DNA of 32,056 nt, from assembly GCA_024227235.1 (NCBI GenBank), contig JAAEKY010000643.1, positions 1 to 32,056 on the forward strand. Reading direction: 5' to 3'. Below are positions 27,950 to 32,056 of this stretch, in pieces; position 1 is the stretch's first letter; every line of letters starts with the position of its first letter. The notes beneath the pieces are model-generated. The model saw nothing but the letters and a program-made list of their open reading frames with translations, was not told the origin of the DNA and made no database searches. The position numbers and the translations under genes are program-made. This DNA comes from Desulfobacteraceae bacterium (GTDB lineage: Bacteria; Desulfobacterota; Desulfobacteria; Desulfobacterales; Desulfobacteraceae).

Positions 27950-29920
27950 ATGAAAGTCATATATACGGATTCACTTGTAATTGGCGGGGGGTTGGCAGGA
28001 CTTAGAGTTGCCATTGCATCTATGCAGAGGGGCTTTGATACGATCGTCCTTTCTTTGATTCCTGCTAAAAGATCTCATTCTGCTGCAGCCCAGGGCGGTA
28101 TGCAGGCAAGCCTTGGCGCATGTATTAAAGGCGATGGGGATGATGAAGATGTCCACTTCGGAGACACTGTTAAAGGAAGTGACTGGGGATGTGATCAGGA
28201 TGTCGCCAGAATGTTTGTTAATACTTCGCCTAAGGCAATTCGTCAATTAGCAGCCTGGGGCGTTCCCTGGTCAAGGGTCAGGGGCGGTGACAGAGATGTT
28301 ATTATCAATGGTGAAAAAGTCACCATTACTGAAAAAGAAGAGGCACACGGCCTGATTACATCCAGGGACTTTGGCGGTACAAAGAAATGGAGAACCTGTT
28401 TTACATCAGATGGTACAGGCCATACCATGCTCTATGCCATGGATAATAAAGCAATTCAAATGGGGATACCTGTTCATGAAAGAAAAGAAGCCATTGCGCT
28501 TATCCATGAAGATGGTGTCTGTTACGGGGCTATAGTAAGAGATCTTATCACAGGAGAGTTGATTGCCTATGTGGCAAAGGCGACTACTATTGCTACCGGT
28601 GGGTATGGAAGACTCTATTCAGTTTCAACCAACGCGGTTATTTCAGAAGGGATTGGAAATGCCATTGCCCTTGAGACAGGGATTGCAACATTAGGGAATA
28701 TGGAAGCTGTCCAGTTTCATCCAACAGCCATTGTACCAGTGGGGATTCTAACCACAGAAGGGTGTCGTGGGGATGGCGGTCTGCTTCTGGATAAAGATGG
28801 ATATCGGTTCATGCCGGATTATGAACCTGATAAAAAGGAATTGGCATCAAGAGATGTTGTATCCCGACGAATGACCGAGCACATGAGAAAAGGCAAAGGC
28901 GTACCTTCCCGATATGGAGATCATCTGTGGCTGGATATTACACTCCTGGGACGTAAACATATTGAAAAGAATTTAAGGGAAGTTAAAGAAATTTGTGAAT
29001 ATTTTCTCGGCATTGATCCTGTTGAAGAGTACATTCCGGTCAGACCGACCCAGCATTATTCCATGGGCGGTATCAGGACCAAGGCAACCGGTGAAAGTCC
29101 AACCTTGAAAGGTCTTTTCTCTGCGGGTGAGGCAGCGTGTTGGGATATGCATGGATTTAACCGCTTGGGCGGAAACTCTGTTGCTGAAACAGTTGTAGCA
29201 GGTATGATTGTTGGAGAATTTGTTGCAGATTATTGTGATGAAAATTCATTGAATGTAAGTACAAGCACCATTGAGCATTTCATGAAACAAGAAGAAAAGA
29301 AGATTACAGATCTTCTTGTCAGAGATTTTGGTGAAAATCCCTTCCAACTAAAAGCTGAAATGCAGAAAATTATGATGGATAAAGTCGGTATCTTTAGAAA
29401 TGGTGAAGATCTTGAACAGGCGGTTGAAGAATTGAAAGTTCTGAATCAAAGAGCAAAGAAAATTGCACTAAGAAACAGAATTAGTTCTTCTAATCCGGAA
29501 TTGGTCGAAGCTATCAGAGTTCCAAAGATGATAAAGCTTGCTCAGTGCGTAGCATACGGGGCAATGTTGAGGACAGAAAGCCGTGGCGCTCATGCAAGAG
29601 AGGACTATCTGGAAAGGAACGACAAAGATTGGTTAAAAAGGACACTAACGACATGGAAAGATGATTCTTCAGACCTTCCCGAAGTTACCTATGAAGACCT
29701 GGATATCATGAAGATGGAAATGCCTCCGGGATCAAGGGGATATGGAGTGGATAATACGATTCATCATCCTGATACACCCAAACGGGAACAGGAAATAGAA
29801 GAAATCAAACAAGCCAATCCAGGTGCAGATCGATATGAGATGCATGACCTTCTCAATCCAACACCGATTCCAGAAAAATTTAAAGGTAGAAATGAGCGTA
29901 TAGGCAGGGGGTTTAAATAA
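27950..29920 (+). CDS. frdA: Succinate dehydrogenase/fumarate reductase flavoprotein subunit
   Basis: This catalytic subunit oxidises succinate or reduces fumarate. The 656-residue protein has the N-terminal dinucleotide motif [10 protein letters not shown], and His43 in [10 protein letters not shown] is positioned for covalent FAD attachment, as in Wolinella Frd[12 protein letters not shown], the active-site segment with HMRKGKG, and [13 protein letters not shown] are further family markers. It starts 12 bases after frdC, and its TAA shares one base with the frdB ATG, so the AB pair is tightly coupled. Direction cannot be decided from sequence; in a propionate-oxidising sulfate reducer it would act as succinate dehydrogenase. 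Confidence 0.97.
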   Translation: MKVIYTDSLVIGGGLAGLRVAIASMQRGFDTIVLSLIPAKRSHSAAAQGGMQASLGACIKGDGDDEDVHFGDTVKGSDWGCDQDVARMFVNTSPKAIRQLAAWGVPWSRVRGGDRDVIINGEKVTITEKEEAHGLITSRDFGGTKKWRTCFTSDGTGHTMLYAMDNKAIQMGIPVHERKEAIALIHEDGVCYGAIVRDLITGELIAYVAKATTIATGGYGRLYSVSTNAVISEGIGNAIALETGIATLGNMEAVQFHPTAIVPVGILTTEGCRGDGGLLLDKDGYRFMPDYEPDKKELASRDVVSRRMTEHMRKGKGVPSRYGDHLWLDITLLGRKHIEKNLREVKEICEYFLGIDPVEEYIPVRPTQHYSMGGIRTKATGESPTLKGLFSAGEAACWDMHGFNRLGGNSVAETVVAGMIVGEFVADYCDENSLNVSTSTIEHFMKQEEKKITDLLVRDFGENPFQLKAEMQKIMMDKVGIFRNGEDLEQAVEELKVLNQRAKKIALRNRISSSNPELVEAIRVPKMIKLAQCVAYGAMLRTESRGAHAREDYLERNDKDWLKRTLTTWKDDSSDLPEVTYEDLDIMKMEMPPGSRGYGVDNTIHHPDTPKREQEIEEIKQANPGADRYEMHDLLNPTPIPEKFKGRNERIGRGFK

Positions 29921-30651
29921 TGAGTGATCAAGAAAGAGTCTTAAAATTTCAAATTTTTCGATATAATCCCCAGAATAAGGGAGACAAACCTCGTATGGTA
30001 ACCTATGAGGTCACAGAAGCCCCTGGGATGACAATATTTATTGCATTAAATGAGATCCGTGAAACGCAGGATCCATCTATTCAGTTTGACTTTGTTTGTC
30101 GAGCGGGTATTTGCGGTTCCTGTGCGATGGTTGTGAATGGTCAGCCAACCTTGGCATGCAGGACATTAACTTCAACTTATGAAGATGGTGAAATTAAACT
30201 CTTGCCGTTGCCGGGTTTTGAACTGATTGGAGATTTGTCAGTGAATACAGGAAAATTCATGCGAGCGATGTCTGAAAGAGTAGAATCCTGGATTCATGAT
30301 AATTATGCAGATGAAGTCAATTTTGAAAGACTTGAAGAACGAATGGACCCGGATGTGGCAGACGAGATATACGAACTTGAACGTTGTGTAGAATGCGGGG
30401 CCTGCGTATCTGCCTGTGCCACAAAACGAATGAGGCCGGATTTTCTGTCCGCTGTTGGTTTTATGCGATTGGCAAGGTTTGCTCTGGACCCCAGAGACAA
30501 ACGAACGGATGAAGAATTCTATGAAATTATGGGAGATGATGATGGTGTGTTTGGTTGTATGACCCTTTTGGGGTGTGAAGACTATTGCCCAAAAGATCTG
30601 CCGCATCAGACCCAGATTGCGTATCTAAGAAGAAAAATGGCACTTATTTAA
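29920..30651 (+). CDS. frdB: Succinate dehydrogenase/fumarate reductase iron-sulfur subunit
   Basis: The 243-residue electron-transfer subunit has all cluster ligands. Cys60, 65, 68 and 80 bind [2Fe-2S]. Cys156, 159, 162 and 223 bind [4Fe-4S]. Cys166, 213 and 219 bind [3Fe-4S]. It passes electrons from the FAD subunit to the heme subunit. The gene overlaps frdA by one base. A palindromic repeat element begins three bases after its stop. Confidence 0.97.
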   Translation: MSDQERVLKFQIFRYNPQNKGDKPRMVTYEVTEAPGMTIFIALNEIRETQDPSIQFDFVCRAGICGSCAMVVNGQPTLACRTLTSTYEDGEIKLLPLPGFELIGDLSVNTGKFMRAMSERVESWIHDNYADEVNFERLEERMDPDVADEIYELERCVECGACVSACATKRMRPDFLSAVGFMRLARFALDPRDKRTDEEFYEIMGDDDGVFGCMTLLGCEDYCPKDLPHQTQIAYLRRKMALI

Positions 30652-30653
30652 AA

Positions 30654-30792
30654 TGCTTGAACGAAGACTCAACCATCTACTGCGTTGCTTCGGGATTACA
30701 CCTGATTGTATAGGTTTGGCCTCATGTACTAAAGTACACTCCGGTCTTGAAATCCTTTGCGTCTTATATATGGTTGAGTTCGCATCCAAGCA
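30654..30792. repeat. 139-base imperfect palindrome, MITE/REP-like
   Basis: The 23-base ends (30654-30676 and 30770-30792) are inverted copies with five mismatches, including a perfect ten-base ACTCAACCAT/ATGGTTGAGT and a six-base TGCTTG/CAAGCA. At the centre TGTACT-AA-AGTACA (30725-30738) is a short perfect hairpin. There is no open reading frame. The composition and the CTGCGTTGCTTCGGG-type left arm resemble small palindromic repeats that I recall in many copies in Desulfobacteraceae; this is memory, not a search. It separates frdB from the fumarase gene. Confidence 0.6.
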
Positions 30793-30839
30793 TGGGGTTT
30801 TGTTTCTCTAAGAAATTTAAATTTGAGCGAATAGAATTG

Positions 30840-30880
30840 ATAGGCAGTGGGCTTTTAAACCGTTCACTGCCTGTTATTTT
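30840..30880 (+). terminator. Terminator or attenuator upstream of fumarase
   Basis: AGGCAGTG (30842-30849) and CACTGCCT (30865-30872) form an eight-pair stem, extendable by G-U pairs on the inner side, followed by GTTATTTTT. It ends about 17 bases before the fumarase start, so it would terminate the frd transcript or attenuate fumarase expression. Confidence 0.55.
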
Positions 30881-30896
30881 TGAAAGGTTAAAAATT

Positions 30897-32056
30897 ATGA
30901 ATGATTTTAAATTTGATACCATGTTCCCGTTGGGGGATGATACAACTGAATATCGGCTTCTGACCAAAGACCATTTAAGGGTAAAAGAATTTGAAGGAAA
31001 AGAAGTTTTGATGATCGAGCCGGAAGGTCTAACCAAGCTTGCTAATGCTGCATTCAAAGATGTGGCCCACCTTTATCGATCAGAGCATCTTGAAAAGTTG
31101 CGACAAATTATTGATGATTCTGAAAGCAGTGACAATGATCGCTATGTGGCTTTAGAATTGCTAAAGAACGCTGCTATTTCATCCCAAAAAGTATATCCCA
31201 TGTGTCAGGATACGGGGACTGCCATTGTAATGGGTAAAAAAGGTCAGCAGGTCTGGACATGGTCAGATGATGAGGAAGAATTATCAAAAGGCGCGTTTAA
31301 AGCGTACACAGAAAATTATTTAAGATATTCTCAGAATGCCCCCTTAACCATGTACAAAGAAGTAAATACTAAATCCAATCTACCTGCCCAAGTTGATATT
31401 TCTGCGATACAAGGAGAAGTCTATAAGTTTTTATTCATGGCTAAAGGCGGTGGATCTGCGAATAAAACGGTTCTATTTCAGATGACCAAGGCTGTATTGA
31501 ACACAGAAGAAACTTTGATTAATTTTATGTTGGAAAAAATGAGAGGTCTTGGTACAGCAGCCTGTCCACCGTACCATATCGCCTTTGTTATTGGGGGAAC
31601 ATCAGCTGAGCTTAATTTGAAAGCGGTTAAACTGGCTTCTGCCAGATACCTGGACTCTTTGCCGACGGAAGGTAGTGAAACCGCTCATGCATTCAGAGAT
31701 AAGGATCTTGAAGAAAAGGTCTTAGTGAGATCGCAGGGCCTTGGTCTTGGTGCCCAGTTTGGCGGCAAGCATTTTGCTTTAGATATTCGTGTCATTCGTT
31801 TGCCAAGACATGGCGCATCCTGCCCAATTGGTCTTGGCGTATCTTGTTCTGCAGATCGTCAGATTAAGGGAAAAATAACTAGAGATGGCATCTTTTTGGA
31901 ACAATTAGAAGAAAACCCCGCCCAATACCTGCCCGCCAGAGAGCCTGAAATGAAAGAAGCGGTTCAGATTGATTTGAATAGGTCCATGGATGAGATTCGA
32001 GCAGAACTCACTAAATATCCTGTTGCAACACGGCTGTCGCTCAGTGGTAAAATTAT
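30897..32056 (+). CDS. Class I (iron-sulfur) fumarate hydratase, N-terminal part
   Basis: It hydrates fumarate to malate with a [4Fe-4S] cluster. The frame is open for 386 codons and runs off the right edge; single-chain FumA/FumB-type enzymes have about 550 residues, so roughly 160 are missing. The cluster ligands should be Cys103 (PMCQDTGTA), Cys223 (TAACPPYH) and Cys317 (GVSCSADR). [11 protein letters not shown], the HGAS.PIG region and the end of the alpha-type domain are present, and the chain is continuing toward the beta-type domain, so this is the fused form. The ATG follows GAAAGG by nine bases. It sits after frdCAB, as expected for the next step. Confidence 0.93.
   Translation, partial: MNDFKFDTMFPLGDDTTEYRLLTKDHLRVKEFEGKEVLMIEPEGLTKLANAAFKDVAHLYRSEHLEKLRQIIDDSESSDNDRYVALELLKNAAISSQKVYPMCQDTGTAIVMGKKGQQVWTWSDDEEELSKGAFKAYTENYLRYSQNAPLTMYKEVNTKSNLPAQVDISAIQGEVYKFLFMAKGGGSANKTVLFQMTKAVLNTEETLINFMLEKMRGLGTAACPPYHIAFVIGGTSAELNLKAVKLASARYLDSLPTEGSETAHAFRDKDLEEKVLVRSQGLGLGAQFGGKHFALDIRVIRLPRHGASCPIGLGVSCSADRQIKGKITRDGIFLEQLEENPAQYLPAREPEMKEAVQIDLNRSMDEIRAELTKYPVATRLSLSGKI

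Overview
The window looks like a chromosomal stretch of an AT-rich (roughly 40% GC by eye) Desulfobacterota genome, most probably a Desulfobacteraceae-type complete-oxidising sulfate reducer. Three things point there: the nusA/infB-rbfA-truB-rpsO-pnp order; a methylmalonyl-CoA to fumarate/malate cluster with a Wolinella-type di-heme succinate/fumarate oxidoreductase; and HD-GYP and hybrid-kinase signalling genes typical of the phylum. The placement comes from gene content only, since no rRNA or tRNA is present.

Layout. (1) 1-7916, plus strand: the tail of a probable nusA with a glutamate/glutamine repeat, then infB, rbfA, truB, rpsO, pnp and a YycJ/WalJ-like metallo-beta-lactamase-fold gene. 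This translation and RNA-decay block carries three strong RNA structures: a two-part stem plus U-run just ahead of rpsO, an intrinsic terminator after rpsO, and a long perfect hairpin ahead of pnp. (2) 7939-12947, minus strand: a tight four-gene operon of coiled-coil protein, single-span OmpA-like protein with a large N-terminal domain, Ras/Rab-like small GTPase and soluble hybrid histidine kinase. This is the best candidate for an undescribed system. (3) 13158-16671, minus strand: two overlapping genes for a heterodimeric ABC exporter whose sequences predict one consensus and one degenerate ATPase site. A dyad-rich 320-base region lies upstream. (4) 16994-19547: a GNAT acetyltransferase (minus) diverging from a SixA-like phosphatase (plus), then a REC-HD-GYP response regulator. 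(5) 19869-21175: a 36-codon small ORF overlapping an M24 aminopeptidase P-like gene. (6) 21352-32056, plus strand: mce, methylmalonyl-CoA mutase, meaB, sucC, sucD, frdC, frdA, frdB, and a class I fumarase cut by the window end.

How the genes work together. Block 6 encodes (R/S)-methylmalonyl-CoA to succinyl-CoA, to succinate plus ATP or GTP, to fumarate with menaquinone, to malate. This is the core of propionate oxidation, and in reverse of propionate formation. The propionyl-CoA carboxylation step is not in the window. In block 2 the GTPase could link the hybrid kinase and the coiled-coil protein to the cytoplasmic part of an inner-membrane protein whose periplasmic OmpA domain should bind peptidoglycan. 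That wiring is inference from gene order and domains.

No tRNA, rRNA, CRISPR array, transposase or phage gene was seen. Two non-coding palindromic elements (about 150 bases near 16.8-16.95 kb and 139 bases between frdB and the fumarase gene) look like miniature repeats. Promoters are proposed by eye from -35/-10 matches in AT-rich DNA and are low confidence.
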